A stretch of 64,000 bases of DNA. Source: Owenia fusiformis. Taxonomy: Eukaryota > Annelida > Polychaeta > Sabellida > Oweniidae. Made by a program: the position numbers and the translations under genes. The stretch's first letter is position 1. Each line of letters begins with the position of its first letter. The notes below the pieces were generated by a model. That model had not been told where the DNA came from. It saw only the letters and a program-made list of their open reading frames with translations, and searched no databases. The stretch lies in the NCBI GenBank assembly GCA_903813345.2, contig CAIIXF020000002.1, positions 10,288,650 to 10,352,649 on the forward strand, in the 5' to 3' direction. This document shows positions 63,948 through 64,000 of this stretch, piece after piece.

Positions 63948-64000
63948 GCGATGGGTGCATGGCGCACACACTATACATGGCGCACATACAGTGCATGGCG
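63948..64000. repeat. Tandem repeat CATGGCGCACA at window edge
   Basis: Three copies of a ~20-bp unit containing GCATGGCGCACACACTATAC run to the end of the window and probably continue beyond it. Confidence 0.8.

Overview
The window is intron-rich, AT-rich animal DNA. It has GT-AG introns throughout (one GC-AG), metazoan-only gene families (PLK4, a Fat1/2/3-type giant cadherin, a C-type lectin/thrombospondin/peritrophin protein, an SLC46-like transporter), and a very heavy load of short inverted-repeat DNA transposons. This fits an invertebrate bilaterian, probably marine. The species cannot be named from the sequence alone. There are no bacterial-style operons, rRNA or CRISPR arrays, and I recognised no tRNA.

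Layout. 1-3.57 kb is non-coding; it holds a young palindrome with ~0.72-kb arms (580-2157) and a smaller hairpin. 3.57-13.38 kb (+) is a complete PLK4 gene in 19 exons whose phases all agree (1,314 aa), with a 3'UTR to about 14.6 kb. 16.70-36.09 kb (+) is a secreted lectin-type gene: signal-peptide exon, one damaged and one intact C-type lectin domain, eleven TSP1 repeats in a single exon, and a terminal chitin-binding-like exon reached through a GC-AG intron. Its introns are packed with inverted-repeat elements, including a 7-kb inverted repeat in intron 1. 37-42 kb is a transposon graveyard: a non-LTR retroelement fragment, and a fold-back element built of tandem repeats interrupted by a mariner-like element with ~360-bp terminal repeats and a broken transposase. 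42.27-45.15 kb (-) is an SLC46/PCFT-like major facilitator transporter in four exons (460 aa). 45.2-50.5 kb holds repeats, a hAT MITE with a perfect 8-bp target duplication, a minisatellite and probably the 3'UTR of the next gene. 50.51-62.19 kb (-) is the 3' part of a Fat1/2/3-type cadherin gene: last cadherin repeats, EGF, laminin G, EGFs, transmembrane segment and cytoplasmic tail with a terminal PDZ ligand. Its 5' part lies beyond the window.

The genes are independently transcribed and are not a functional cluster. PLK4 controls centriole duplication, the Fat-type cadherin planar polarity and adhesion, the SLC46-like protein membrane transport, and the lectin/TSP1 protein probably extracellular recognition. 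The most unusual object is that last gene: a homogenised array of TSP1 repeats between an EPN-type lectin domain and a chitin-binding-like tail, embedded in dense nested transposons.
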